This document shows, in pieces, positions 17,759-26,192 of a stretch of DNA of 29,077 nt. The stretch comes from an uncultured Prevotella sp. (GTDB lineage: Bacteria; Bacteroidota; Bacteroidia; Bacteroidales; Bacteroidaceae). Every line of letters begins with the position of its first letter. The stretch's first letter is position 1. The notes below the pieces were generated by a model, which saw nothing but the letters and a program-made list of their open reading frames with translations, did not search any database and was not told the DNA's origin. The translations under genes and the position numbers were made by a program. The stretch lies in the NCBI GenBank assembly GCA_900770025.1, contig CAAGIW010000037.1, forward strand, positions 1-29,077. The letters run 5' to 3'.

Positions 17759-18079
17759 ATGAAAGACAACAACGAGACCAAGCAGGGCCAGTTTCAGATA
17801 GAACTGCCCGCCGATGTGGCACAAGGCGACTACGCCAACTTTGCCATCATCACCCATTCCAGCAGTGATTTTGTATTGGATTTTGCCCGCGTGCTTCCCG
17901 GAGTGCCCAAGGCACAGGTGAAGAGCAGGGTGATTCTGGCTCCCGAACATGCCAAACGCCTGCTCATGGCACTGCAGGAGAACATCGTGAGATACGAACG
18001 TGAGTTCGGACCCATCAAGATGCCCAACCAGGAACCGCGCACCATTGCCCCGTTCAACGTGAACAAGGGAGAGGCCTGA
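17759..18079 (+). CDS. DUF3467 family protein
   Basis: This small acidic protein of 106 residues matches the pattern of the DUF3467 family that is widespread in Bacteroidetes. It has an N-terminal FQIELPADVAQGDYANFAIITHSSSDFVLDF strand-rich block, then PGVPKAQVKSRVILAPEHAKRLLMALQENI. Function is unknown. No signal peptide or membrane segment is visible. It begins 71 bases after the AraC gene. Confidence 0.88.
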   Translation: MKDNNETKQGQFQIELPADVAQGDYANFAIITHSSSDFVLDFARVLPGVPKAQVKSRVILAPEHAKRLLMALQENIVRYEREFGPIKMPNQEPRTIAPFNVNKGEA

Positions 18080-18212
18080 GATAGACATTGACTCCTAAAA
18101 GGGAAGGCGCAACTATTCAGTGGGAAGGATTCTTTTGGTTAAACATTCCTAAAAAAGAGACTGGAATTGTCAAAAATCCATGACAAAAGTGCTTACATAA
18201 GTATAATATGCG

Positions 18213-18220
18213 TAACTTTG
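18213..18220 (+). promoter_or_regulatory. Promoter -7 box for the OmpA-like/TPR lipoprotein
   Basis: TAACTTTG matches TAnnTTTG and lies 84 bases before the chosen ATG at 18304. The -33 element is not clear. Confidence 0.55.
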
Positions 18221-18303
18221 TAGCCGCTAAATAGTTGCGAATATACTTGAAACATGTTTAATTTTTTGCGGTGAGTCCACCGCTCATAACAATCGTTATA
18301 CAC

Positions 18304-19983
18304 ATGCAGAACGCAAAATTTCTCTTTTTGTCAGCCACCGCAGCTTTGGTGCTGACATCATGCTCAGGCAAACTGGGCGCCCTTTCCGCTGACAACTTCA
18401 AGGTTAATCCTAACCCTCTGGAGGCTCATCAAGGAAAAGTGCAGGCCACTATCAATGGCATGTTCCCCGAAAAATACATGAACAAGAAGGCCGTAGTGAC
18501 CGTAACTCCCGAGTTACGCTATGGCGATGGCCAGAAGGTTCAGGGTAGTAGCGCCACATTCCAGGGCGAGAAGGTGGTTGACAACAACCAAACCATCTCT
18601 TATCAGGTGGGTGGTAACTACAGCATGAGGTCCACTTTCGACTATGTACCTGCCATGCAGAAGAGCGAGCTCTACCTCACTTTCGATGCCAGAGTGGGCA
18701 AGAAGGTGGTGAGCGTGCCCGATGTAAAGGTGGCCGATGGCGTGATTGCTACCTCTGAACTGTACAAGAAGTCTGTGGCAGCCGCATTGCCTTGCACCTC
18801 TCCCGACGCCTTCCGTCGTGTGACCGAGGAGAAGCATGAGGCCAACATCAAGTTCCTTATCCAGCAGGCCAACCTGAGAAAGAGCGAGCTGAAGAACAAT
18901 TCTGTGACAGAGTTCGTCAACCTGTTGCAGCGTATCAGCAAGGATCAGGAGGGACTTAACCTGAGCAATGTGGAGGTATCTGCCTATGCTTCACCCGATG
19001 GTGGCTTCAAACTCAACGACAAACTGGCCAACCAGCGTCAGAAAGTGTCGGAGACTTACGTGAACCAGCAGCTCAAGAAGGCCAAGTTGAACACTCCTGT
19101 TGATGCCAAATACACCGCACAAGACTGGGAGGGCTTCCAGCAGTTGGTGAGCGCATCCAATATTCAGGATAAGGAAGTGATACTGCGAGTTCTCTCCATG
19201 TATAAGGATCCCGAGGAGCGCGAGCAGCAGATCAAGAACATGAGCGCAGGTTTCCGCGAACTGGCAGATGGCATTTTGCCTGAACTGCGTCGTGCTCGTC
19301 TCACCATCAACTACGAGGTGATTGGCCGTGACGATGCTCAGATTGAGAGCCAACTCAAAGAGGATGCCACCAAGCTGAGCGTGGAAGAGATGCTCTATGC
19401 CGCCACTCTGAAGAACAGCGCTGCCGAGCAGGAAGCCGTATATAAGAAGACCACCGAGGTTTATCCCAACGATGCACGTGCCTACAACAATGTGGCTGTG
19501 ATCGAATATGCCAAGGGCAACTATGCCGAGGCTGCCAAATATGTGCAGAAAGCTCTGCAGCTTGACCCCAAGAATGCTGAGGCCAACGCCAACAAGGGCT
19601 TGCTCGCATTGCAGCAGGGCGACCTGACTGCCGCCGAGAACTATGTGGCCAAGGCTGCCGGTGCCAAGGGATTGGCAGAGGTGCTTGGCAATCTGCACTT
19701 GGCACAGGGCAACTATGCACTGGCTGAGCAGGACTTCAAGAAGGTGAATTCCAACAGTGCTGCATTGGCACAGATCCTCAACAAGAACTATCAGGCTGCC
19801 GCCAACACTCTGAACAGCGTGGCTACTCCTGATGCCATGACCGACTATCTCAGGGCTATCCTCAACGCTCGTCAGGGCAACAACTCTGCTGCCGCTGCCG
19901 CATTGAGCGCCGCTGTGGCCAAAGATCCCAGTCTGGCTGCCTATGCTGCCAATGACTTGGAACTGAAGAATGTAGCAAAATAA
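18304..19983 (+). CDS. OmpA-like and TPR-containing outer-membrane lipoprotein
   Basis: This 559-residue lipoprotein starts at the ATG at 18304, which gives a clean signal peptide MQNAKFLFLSATAALVLTSC with lipobox LTSC and the lipidated cysteine at residue 20; an ATG 11 codons upstream is less likely. An OmpA-like peptidoglycan-binding-type motif (VSAYASPDGGFKLNDKLANQRQ) lies near residues 224-245. TPR-type helices follow from about residue 385 (AYNNVAVIEYAKGNYAEAAKYV, ALQLDPKNAEANANKGLLAL). Such proteins are abundant in Bacteroidales envelopes and are thought to tether or organise the outer membrane. A strong terminator follows at 20041-20079, inside the next gene. Confidence 0.88.
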   Translation: MQNAKFLFLSATAALVLTSCSGKLGALSADNFKVNPNPLEAHQGKVQATINGMFPEKYMNKKAVVTVTPELRYGDGQKVQGSSATFQGEKVVDNNQTISYQVGGNYSMRSTFDYVPAMQKSELYLTFDARVGKKVVSVPDVKVADGVIATSELYKKSVAAALPCTSPDAFRRVTEEKHEANIKFLIQQANLRKSELKNNSVTEFVNLLQRISKDQEGLNLSNVEVSAYASPDGGFKLNDKLANQRQKVSETYVNQQLKKAKLNTPVDAKYTAQDWEGFQQLVSASNIQDKEVILRVLSMYKDPEEREQQIKNMSAGFRELADGILPELRRARLTINYEVIGRDDAQIESQLKEDATKLSVEEMLYAATLKNSAAEQEAVYKKTTEVYPNDARAYNNVAVIEYAKGNYAEAAKYVQKALQLDPKNAEANANKGLLALQQGDLTAAENYVAKAAGAKGLAEVLGNLHLAQGNYALAEQDFKKVNSNSAALAQILNKNYQAAANTLNSVATPDAMTDYLRAILNARQGNNSAAAAALSAAVAKDPSLAAYAANDLELKNVAK

Positions 19984-20006
19984 AAACAGATGAAGTTGCA
20001 ACACGA

Positions 20007-21137
20007 ATGATGTTTTGTAACAACCTGAAGAAGAATATAAGCACCCCGATTGCCCAGGCAATGGGGTGCTTTGTTTTTTGTATCCTCTTTCTCTGCGCCT
20101 GCTCGGAGAATGACGGGAGATTCAGAATCAAAGGACAGTTCCGACACCTCAATCAAGCACAGTTCTACATCTACTCCGAGGGGGCAGCCATGAGCGGTAT
20201 AGACACCATCAAGGTGCAGAGCGGACGCTTCTCCTACGAGAAGGAGGTGAGAACACCGCAGACGATGATTCTCGTATTCCCCAACTTTACCGAGCAACCT
20301 GTGTTTGTGTTGCCGGGCAAGGAAATCACTATCAAGGGCGACGCCTCGCATCTGAGGGAGATGGAGATAAAGGGAACGACCGACAATGAGTTGATGACGG
20401 CCTTCCGACTGCATGCAAACACACTGACACCTCCCGAGACAAACAGGCAGGTGGCGCAGTTTGTGGACGAGCATCCCCTGTCGCCCGTGTCGCTCTATCT
20501 CATCCAGAAGTATTTCATCAAGACCCTTCCCTCTGACTATGCCACCGCCACCCGGCTGCTGAAAAAGATGAAGCAGGCATTGGATGCCCGCCGCAAGCAG
20601 TTGGTGGCCGACAATGAAGAAGACCTGTCTGTCACCATCCTCAGCACATCCGTCAACGAACTGCTGCCCAACGTCAGCGGTCTGAGGAGTTTGGCCAAGG
20701 GCGCACTGCTGCCCTCCTTTGGTGTCAAGGATATCAAAGGCAACAGGGTGAGCAACGCCTCGATGAAAAACAAGGTGAGCGTGGTCAGTGTTTGGGCATC
20801 GTGGTACTACACCAGCGAGCAGATACAGCGCAAGCTGCGCTACCTCAAGCGCGAGTTTGGCGACCGACTCTATCTGCTCAGCGTGTGCGTAGATGCCTCC
20901 GACAAGGACTGCAAGCGCTTTGCCGAGGCAGACACAGTGAAGTGGGCGCATGTGTGTACGGGCGAGATGTGGAACACTCCGCTGCTCCAGTCCATGGGAT
21001 TGCAGACGGTGACGGGCAACATCGTGCTCGACACCAAGGGCAAGGTGGTGGCCACCAACCTCAGCGAAAAGGACTTGGAGAATACCGTAAGGAAACTTTT
21101 GAAAACAGAGACAGACAAGAACGCTGTCAAGAAATGA
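20007..21137 (+). CDS. DUF4369-like lipoprotein with a thioredoxin fold lacking CxxC
   Basis: This protein of up to 376 residues has a signal segment ending in FLCACSEN, probably a lipoprotein cleavage site with cysteine at residue 32. It then has a DUF4369-like N-terminal domain (RFRIKGQFRHLNQAQFYIY) and a thioredoxin/AhpC-like C-terminal domain (LLPSFGVKDIKGNRV, VSVVSVWASWYYTSEQIQRKL). Where ResA/TlpA proteins have WCxxC, this one has WYYTS, so it cannot do thiol-disulfide exchange by the usual route. The start at 20007 supplies basic residues (LKK) before the hydrophobic core; an in-frame ATG at 20061 would give a signal without them. The terminator hairpin of the upstream gene overlaps its first codons. 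It is followed 7 bases later by comM. Confidence 0.85.
   Translation: MMFCNNLKKNISTPIAQAMGCFVFCILFLCACSENDGRFRIKGQFRHLNQAQFYIYSEGAAMSGIDTIKVQSGRFSYEKEVRTPQTMILVFPNFTEQPVFVLPGKEITIKGDASHLREMEIKGTTDNELMTAFRLHANTLTPPETNRQVAQFVDEHPLSPVSLYLIQKYFIKTLPSDYATATRLLKKMKQALDARRKQLVADNEEDLSVTILSTSVNELLPNVSGLRSLAKGALLPSFGVKDIKGNRVSNASMKNKVSVVSVWASWYYTSEQIQRKLRYLKREFGDRLYLLSVCVDASDKDCKRFAEADTVKWAHVCTGEMWNTPLLQSMGLQTVTGNIVLDTKGKVVATNLSEKDLENTVRKLLKTETDKNAVKK
20041..20079 (+). terminator. Rho-independent terminator embedded in the 5' coding region of the next gene
   Basis: GCACCCC (20041-20047) pairs with GGGGTGC (20063-20069) and ATTGC (20049-20053) with GCAAT (20058-20062), with one bulged G and a 4-base loop. 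TTTGTTTTTT follows. It lies 57 bases past the lipoprotein stop but inside the signal-peptide codons of the thioredoxin-fold gene. Confidence 0.85.
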
Positions 21138-21144
21138 AGCACAG

Positions 21145-22305
21145 ATGATAGCACGCACCTATACTGCAGCCATGCAAGGCTTGGAGGCCACCACCGTGTC
21201 GGTGGAGGTTTGCTTTGCGCGGGGCATACAGTTCCACCTCTCCGGATTGGGAGACACGGCGGTGAAAGAGAGTAAAGACCGCATTGTGGCGGCTTTAGAC
21301 AACACAGGGTTCAAGTTCCCTATGGTGGATGTCACGGTAAACATGGCGCCGGCCGACATACGCAAGGAGGGCACGGGCTACGACCTGCCCATCGCCGTGG
21401 CCATATTGGTGGCCAACGACAAGGTGCATTGCGACGACCTTCACCGCATTATGCTGATTGGAGAGCTGGGGCTCGACGGTCGGTTGCAGCCAGTGCGCGG
21501 CGTGCTGCCCATTGCCATCAAGGCCCGGGCCGAGAAATTCAAGGCACTCATCGTGCCCAAGCAGAACATACGCGAGGCCGCTGTGGTCAACAATATCGAG
21601 GTGTATGGCATGGACACGCTGACCGATGTGGTGAACTATCTCAACGGAGACGACTCCTATCAGCCCACTGTCAGCGACACACGCAAGGAGTTCTACGAGC
21701 AGCAGGCACATTTTGAGAACGATTTTGCCGACGTGCGCGGACAGGAGAATGTGAAGCGTGCCATAGAGGTGGCCGCCGCCGGAGGGCACAATCTGATTAT
21801 GATTGGTCCGCCGGGCAGTGGAAAGTCGATGATGGCCAAGCGCATTCCCTCCATCCTTCCGCCCCTGACCTTGGCAGAGAGTTTGGAAACAACGCAGATA
21901 CACAGTGTGGCCGGCAAACTGAGCAAGAACACTTCGCTCATCACCCAGCGCCCCTTCCGCGCACCCCATCACACCATTTCGCCCGTGGCCTTGGTGGGTG
22001 GAGGCAACAATCCCCAGCCCGGCGAAATCTCCTTGGCCCACAATGGCGTGCTCTTCTGCGACGAATTGCCCGAGTTCAACCGTTCGGTGCTTGAGGTGAT
22101 GCGCCAGCCCTTGGAAGACAGAATCATCACCATCAGCCGTGCCAAATACACCATTGAATACCCCTGCTCCTTCATGTTCGTGGCATCCATGAACCCTTGT
22201 CCGTGCGGATATTACGGCGATCCCACCCACCACTGCGTGTGCAGTCCCGGACAGATACAGCGCTACATGAACAAAATCAGCGGTCCGCTGCTCGACCGCA
22301 TCGAA
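21145..22305 (+). pseudogene. comM: comM (yifB) AAA+ ATPase, 5' part, interrupted by an integrated element
   Basis: The first 386 codons encode a normal ComM/YifB protein. They contain a ChlI-like N-terminal domain (MIARTYTAAMQGLEATTVSVE, GLDGRLQPVRGVLP), Walker A GPPGSGKS at residues 221-228, Walker B LFCDE at 303-307, and the conserved MNPCPCGYYGDP. Family similarity stops right after GPLLDRI, where relatives continue D-I-x-I-E. From there the frame reads unrelated residues to a stop at 22449, overlapping the recombinase start. About 120 C-terminal codons, including the Mg-chelatase C-terminal part, are missing and should lie beyond the right end of the element. ComM is a branch-migration helicase that helps integrate incoming DNA during transformation in Vibrio. 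The truncated protein is probably inactive. Confidence 0.93.
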
Positions 22306-22316
22306 AAACAATCGAT
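22295..22316. other. Left chromosome-element junction (attL-like), within comM
   Basis: ComM coding similarity ends at the ATC codon 22300-22302, or one or two bases later. From about 22306 the DNA is AT-rich and unlike the gene. The crossover point cannot be fixed, because the other end of the element and an empty site are not visible. A short inverted pair (ATCGA at 22300-22304 and TCGAT at 22312-22316) sits at the boundary. Confidence 0.75.
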
Positions 22317-22318
22317 AA

Positions 22319-22350
22319 TTTGTGTACCTCGTTCTTTTTTCATATATTTG
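22319..22350 (+). promoter_or_regulatory. Recombinase promoter at the left end of the element
   Basis: TTTG at 22319-22322 and TATATTTG at 22343-22350 are separated by 20 bases, a full match to the Bacteroides consensus TTTG-N19-21-TAnnTTTG. The -33 element lies about 15 bases inside the junction. The leader to the ATG at 22373 would be about 15 bases. Confidence 0.85.
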
Positions 22351-22372
22351 CACTCTAAATTCCGATTAAACA

Positions 22373-24361
22373 ATGGCAAAGGCAATCATCTGGTGTCGCG
22401 TTTCCACAGAAGCACAGGAGTTCGAGACACAGAAAGCAGACCTTATTAAGCGTGCAAATGATGATGGATTCAAAAAAGAAGATCAAATAATCATTGGCAA
22501 GGCTGGTGCATCTGCTATCAAAATGAATGACCTCTATCAAAAAGAGGTTAATGAACTAATTGAAAAAATTGATAATACCCCAGACATATCTACTATATAT
22601 GTTTGGGAAGTTAGTCGTTTGGCTCGTAATGAAGTTGCTTTCTATCAAATGAAAGACAAAATCATTAAGAACCATATACAGCTTATTTGTTTTGTTCCTC
22701 AGTTAACCTTGCTTGATACTAATGGTGAGGTTAATACTGGCGCAGAAATCACCCTTAATCTTCTTGTAACCTTGGCAAAACAAGAAATGGAAATTAAGGC
22801 GAAGCGTTTTGCTCGTGGAAAAAAACGTCTTGCTGACGATGGAAAGTATAATGGCGGTAACATTCCTTTTGGGTATAAAATCAATCCAGAAACAAAAAAG
22901 ATTGAGATATATGAACCGGATGCAGCTACTGTCCGTGAAGTATTCAACTTATACGAAGGAGGTATTACACAACCAAAGTTGGCAAAAGAGTATTATCGTA
23001 GAGGTAATAGGAAACTTACCATATCATTCATAAACAATATACTGAATAACGAGAGATACACAGGACGAAAGAAAGTCTATCAAGGTTCCTCATATCCTCG
23101 AATATATCCAGTAATCATCACTCCTGAGCAATATGACCGATGTAGAAAGATTGCTAAGCAGAATAATACCGTTGCAGATAAAGCAAGAAAAGTGTTCTTT
23201 GCCAGCCGTCTCATTCGTTGTCAGGAGTGTGGTTGTTATTGGAACGCATCAGGAAGTAAGGTAGCATACCATTGTTACGACGCATTTAACAAGATGCGAA
23301 TGTATGACCACTATACAACTCCGCAGTGTACTAGCCGTTTGTCTATCAGCATCAATATTATGGATAGTTTGCTTTGGCATGTTGCACAAAGAGCAGAAAC
23401 TGAATATCTGCTTAATGCCGCAGCTGAAGACAAACAGAAGTATCATGATCGCATTGATGTCTTAGATCAGTTTTTAGAGGCAATAGGCGGTAGAAACGCA
23501 GAACTGGATAAAAAGCGAGCAAGAATTGTTGAATCCTACATTGATGGCGATATTGACAAAGAGCAACGTGACAAAAAATTTGAGAAAATCGACATTCAAA
23601 GACGAGACATTTTACTTGAACAGGCAAATTATCAGACAGAGAAAGACCATATTATATCTTTGCTTGAAGGCATAGATGATAAGTATGATATTTCGGATGT
23701 TTCAGAAATCGTTGACCAACTGGATAAGATAACAACACTCCAGAAGAAAATCAACGCTATTACTGACGATACAGAAAGAACAACAATAGTACATCGACAC
23801 GTTAAGAAGGTTACAATCGCTAACAGCCAAACAGAGTACACCTTTGGTATTGGTAGGAAGTTAGCACCTACACGCTTCATCACCATAGAATTCTATAATG
23901 GTAAAATTGAATACTACCATTATCTGTCTAATACAGGTAAAGGTGGAGTCGTATTAAAGTCGAATGCAGATGGGGTTCCCTTTGAAAGAATTGTATTAGA
24001 GTACTTGAATCGTTATGTTGACGAGGGGAAGCGTGAACGTCATCAGAAAGAGAGAGAAGAAAGAAAAGCTGAGAAGGATAATTTATACCCAGAAAGCAAG
24101 TATGTGTTCTCTTATTCTGGACTGTCAAAGTTCTTGGGATGTGGACTTTCTACGGCTTTCAGGTACGCAGAAACTCTCGGTATTCTCAAACCTGCAGATG
24201 TTGGTATTTACAGAAAAGAACACGTATTTAAAAAGAAAACAGTTATAAAATTGCTCAGAACCATTGTTGAATCAGAGCCAAAGAATTCAAAAGAATCGAG
24301 GACTAAGGCTTGGGTGCTTAAATTATGGGATGCTATACCAGAAGAGAATAAGGTACTATGA
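22373..24361 (+). CDS. Large serine recombinase (site-specific integrase) with an extra C-terminal HTH-like segment
   Basis: This 662-residue recombinase would integrate and excise the element. The N-terminal resolvase domain (residues 1-150) carries WCRVSTEAQ with catalytic S11 and neighbouring R9, and the conserved SRLARN with R82 and R85. A recombinase domain follows (KRLADDGKYNGGNIPFGYKI through NILNNERYTGRK). A zinc-ribbon begins at C283 (CQECGC, then further Cys and His to about residue 325), and a long coiled-coil region covers about 340-470. The last 90 residues (YVFSYSGLSKFLGCGLSTAF...GILKP) look like a DUF3853- or excisionase-type helix-turn-helix, which is not usual in this family. 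Its stop overlaps the next start (ATGA). Confidence 0.93.
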   Translation: MAKAIIWCRVSTEAQEFETQKADLIKRANDDGFKKEDQIIIGKAGASAIKMNDLYQKEVNELIEKIDNTPDISTIYVWEVSRLARNEVAFYQMKDKIIKNHIQLICFVPQLTLLDTNGEVNTGAEITLNLLVTLAKQEMEIKAKRFARGKKRLADDGKYNGGNIPFGYKINPETKKIEIYEPDAATVREVFNLYEGGITQPKLAKEYYRRGNRKLTISFINNILNNERYTGRKKVYQGSSYPRIYPVIITPEQYDRCRKIAKQNNTVADKARKVFFASRLIRCQECGCYWNASGSKVAYHCYDAFNKMRMYDHYTTPQCTSRLSISINIMDSLLWHVAQRAETEYLLNAAAEDKQKYHDRIDVLDQFLEAIGGRNAELDKKRARIVESYIDGDIDKEQRDKKFEKIDIQRRDILLEQANYQTEKDHIISLLEGIDDKYDISDVSEIVDQLDKITTLQKKINAITDDTERTTIVHRHVKKVTIANSQTEYTFGIGRKLAPTRFITIEFYNGKIEYYHYLSNTGKGGVVLKSNADGVPFERIVLEYLNRYVDEGKRERHQKEREERKAEKDNLYPESKYVFSYSGLSKFLGCGLSTAFRYAETLGILKPADVGIYRKEHVFKKKTVIKLLRTIVESEPKNSKESRTKAWVLKLWDAIPEENKVL

Positions 24362-25818
24362 AATACTTGAAAATAAATGAGTGGGCAAAACTTGGAAACC
24401 TCTTTTGGGATAGAGTTGGCTATTTTCGTCGGGAGCAGTCTGACGAAGAACTCATTGTGTCTTTCTGTGATAAGTATTTACAGCAGTTTGATGAGTATGA
24501 GTCAAGCGACAATAGTTTTACCTACATAGATGCAGCTCGTGCTTATTATACGTCGTTGCTATTAGTTCATTGCACAACACATATAAATAACGTAGATAGG
24601 GTTTTATTTCGTGATAAGGCGTTGCTTACATATTCCGAATTCTTGAATGTTACTCAATACTTCGGTTATATGGCTCACCTCCTGCACCCAGAGACACAAA
24701 AGTTTTTCTCGTTGTTTTCAAAGGAAATGGAGAATGTGTCGTTGGAAAGAATGATGCAAAGCGATAGTATTGCATCAAACCTTTTTTCTATTTCTGAATA
24801 TGGACTCTTTGATACCTTATGCTCTTTGGGGCGCAGGGAACAGAGTACCTTAATTGAGTCTCTTGAAGCTGACAGAGAAACCAAGGCTCGATTGAAAAAG
24901 ACTATACACGACGGTGACGAGGAAACTTTTGCAGATACTATCATTGATAACAACATAGTTTTTGATAGATGTGCTACCGTTGGCAAACTCTACAAATCAA
25001 TTAAGCAACAAGTGCCACTGTGTGATATTACTCACATCGACGGCTGCACCCAGGATGAAATGGTATCTACTGTTGACCAGATTATAGAAGATCCAAGTTT
25101 AGGAATAGGGCAAGAAGAATCCTCTCTTTTGTATTCCCTCCGTTCTCACATTACAGGTGATATGGACAATGCTCCAGATATAGATTGGAGTTATGTAAGT
25201 AAACTTGTCTATAATACAGAAGCCCTATATGTATGGTCGCACAGGGAATTGTCACATCTTTCTACTGATGCAGGAGCAGTATCTGCTATGAATGACTTTA
25301 TAGAGAAGAGCGAATATTATAAAAACATTGATGAATGTCTCAGTGGTGGTATGACCTATGAAGAGTATTCCAATGAAAGCCCTTTTGAGCAAGACTTCCG
25401 CAAGAAGTTTATAAGTCAGTTGGAACTTCCGCATTCAATACAGCAGAAAAAAGAATCGAAGGACTATATTAACTCTAATAGGATTGTGGATCGTCATTAT
25501 GCTCAAAGAGTCTATAGCATACTTGCAGAAGAAGGACTGTTAAGATACAATGAAGATACATTCTACTCTTTTGTCTATAGGTTATCCCATGACTATAGAG
25601 GCGAGCAGGAACCTGGTCTTATCGTTTGGTACGGACAGACAAGAGACTTGTACTATTTCTTAAATTGGTATTGCGAAGGTGGGGATTCTCGTATGTGGAA
25701 AAAGATGACTCAGTTCTTTACTACTGCATCAGGTGAACCATTAAAGACCAATGGAGTAATTAACCAAGCAAAAACACCATCTATTAGAATGGAAAAAGTC
25801 ATATCCAAACTTATCTAA
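24358..25818 (+). CDS. Unknown 486-residue protein translationally coupled to the recombinase
   Basis: The start overlaps the recombinase stop by four bases, so the two proteins are made together. The sequence is soluble, with no signal peptide, membrane segment or recognisable catalytic motif. The N-terminal and middle parts look alpha-helical. The C-terminal 100 residues (IVWYGQTRDLYYFLNWYCEGG, then MWKKMTQFF) resemble the W-x-G-x(3)-L-x-x-F pattern found in RteC/DUF6043-like proteins of Bacteroides mobile elements; that link is tentative. Tight coupling suggests a partner of the recombinase, such as a directionality or accessory factor, but this is inference. A terminator follows 26 bases after its stop. 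Confidence 0.75.
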   Translation: MKYLKINEWAKLGNLFWDRVGYFRREQSDEELIVSFCDKYLQQFDEYESSDNSFTYIDAARAYYTSLLLVHCTTHINNVDRVLFRDKALLTYSEFLNVTQYFGYMAHLLHPETQKFFSLFSKEMENVSLERMMQSDSIASNLFSISEYGLFDTLCSLGRREQSTLIESLEADRETKARLKKTIHDGDEETFADTIIDNNIVFDRCATVGKLYKSIKQQVPLCDITHIDGCTQDEMVSTVDQIIEDPSLGIGQEESSLLYSLRSHITGDMDNAPDIDWSYVSKLVYNTEALYVWSHRELSHLSTDAGAVSAMNDFIEKSEYYKNIDECLSGGMTYEEYSNESPFEQDFRKKFISQLELPHSIQQKKESKDYINSNRIVDRHYAQRVYSILAEEGLLRYNEDTFYSFVYRLSHDYRGEQEPGLIVWYGQTRDLYYFLNWYCEGGDSRMWKKMTQFFTTASGEPLKTNGVINQAKTPSIRMEKVISKLI

Positions 25819-25844
25819 AAATACACCTTATTTATAATATATGG

Positions 25845-25873
25845 CCACTTGTCATTACGACAGGTGGTTTTTT
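25845..25873 (+). terminator. Rho-independent terminator of the recombinase operon
   Basis: CCACTTGTC (25845-25853) pairs with GACAGGTGG (25859-25867) through nine positions, one of them G:U, with a 5-base loop. Six T residues follow. Confidence 0.9.
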
Positions 25874-25883
25874 ATGCCCATTA

Positions 25884-25919
25884 TTTCATAGTTTTCATAG
25901 TTGTTTTCATCGTTTTCAT
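25884..25919. repeat. Cluster of TTTTCAT direct repeats upstream of the ATPase operon
   Basis: TTTTCAT occurs at 25892-25898, 25904-25910 and 25913-25919, with a shorter TTTCAT at 25884-25889. Spacing is irregular. It lies between the terminator and the promoter-like box, where an operator or iteron could sit. Confidence 0.5.
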
Positions 25920-25947
25920 ACTCCCGAAGTTGCCTTGATAATTGAAC

Positions 25948-25955
25948 TACCTTTG
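25948..25955 (+). promoter_or_regulatory. Promoter -7 box for the small gene and ATPase
   Basis: TACCTTTG matches TAnnTTTG, 23 bases before the first possible start at 25979. A GTTG at 25929-25932 is too close to be an ideal -33 element. Confidence 0.55.
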
Positions 25956-25978
25956 CCTCAAGAAAACAATAAAAAACA

Positions 25979-26179
25979 ATGATAACAATGAGTAATAAGG
26001 ATTATTTATTTGACTTATTTAAGCAGCATATTCGCTTAAATGGCGACTCAGATAAACTTATCGAGTACGCAAAAACTAAAGGTCGTTCCGCTATTCAGGC
26101 AAAGAAGGATCTGTTACAAGTAGCAAATCTATTATGCGCCGTTGAACTCTTCATCGGTAAAACAGTTGAGAACATTTAA
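25979..26179 (+). CDS. Small hypothetical protein of the element (66 residues)
   Basis: I do not recognise this protein. It starts at 25979, or three codons later at 25988 (MSNKDYLFDLFKQH). It looks helical and basic (YAKTKGRSAIQAKKDLLQV), with no signal peptide. Its stop is 13 bases before the likely ATPase start, so the two form one operon. A small DNA-binding or regulatory protein is possible, without direct evidence. Confidence 0.6.
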   Translation: MITMSNKDYLFDLFKQHIRLNGDSDKLIEYAKTKGRSAIQAKKDLLQVANLLCAVELFIGKTVENI

Positions 26180-26192
26180 TACAACAGCAAAT

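Noticed and set aside
20061..20110. Start of the thioredoxin-fold lipoprotein at 20061
   Set aside because: It gives a signal peptide without positive charges and begins inside the terminator stem. The start at 20007 is more likely, though not certain.
22305..22449. A genuine C-terminal extension of ComM
   Set aside because: The 48 residues after GPLLDRI match no ComM sequence, and their frame runs into the recombinase promoter and coding region. It is a chance fusion frame.
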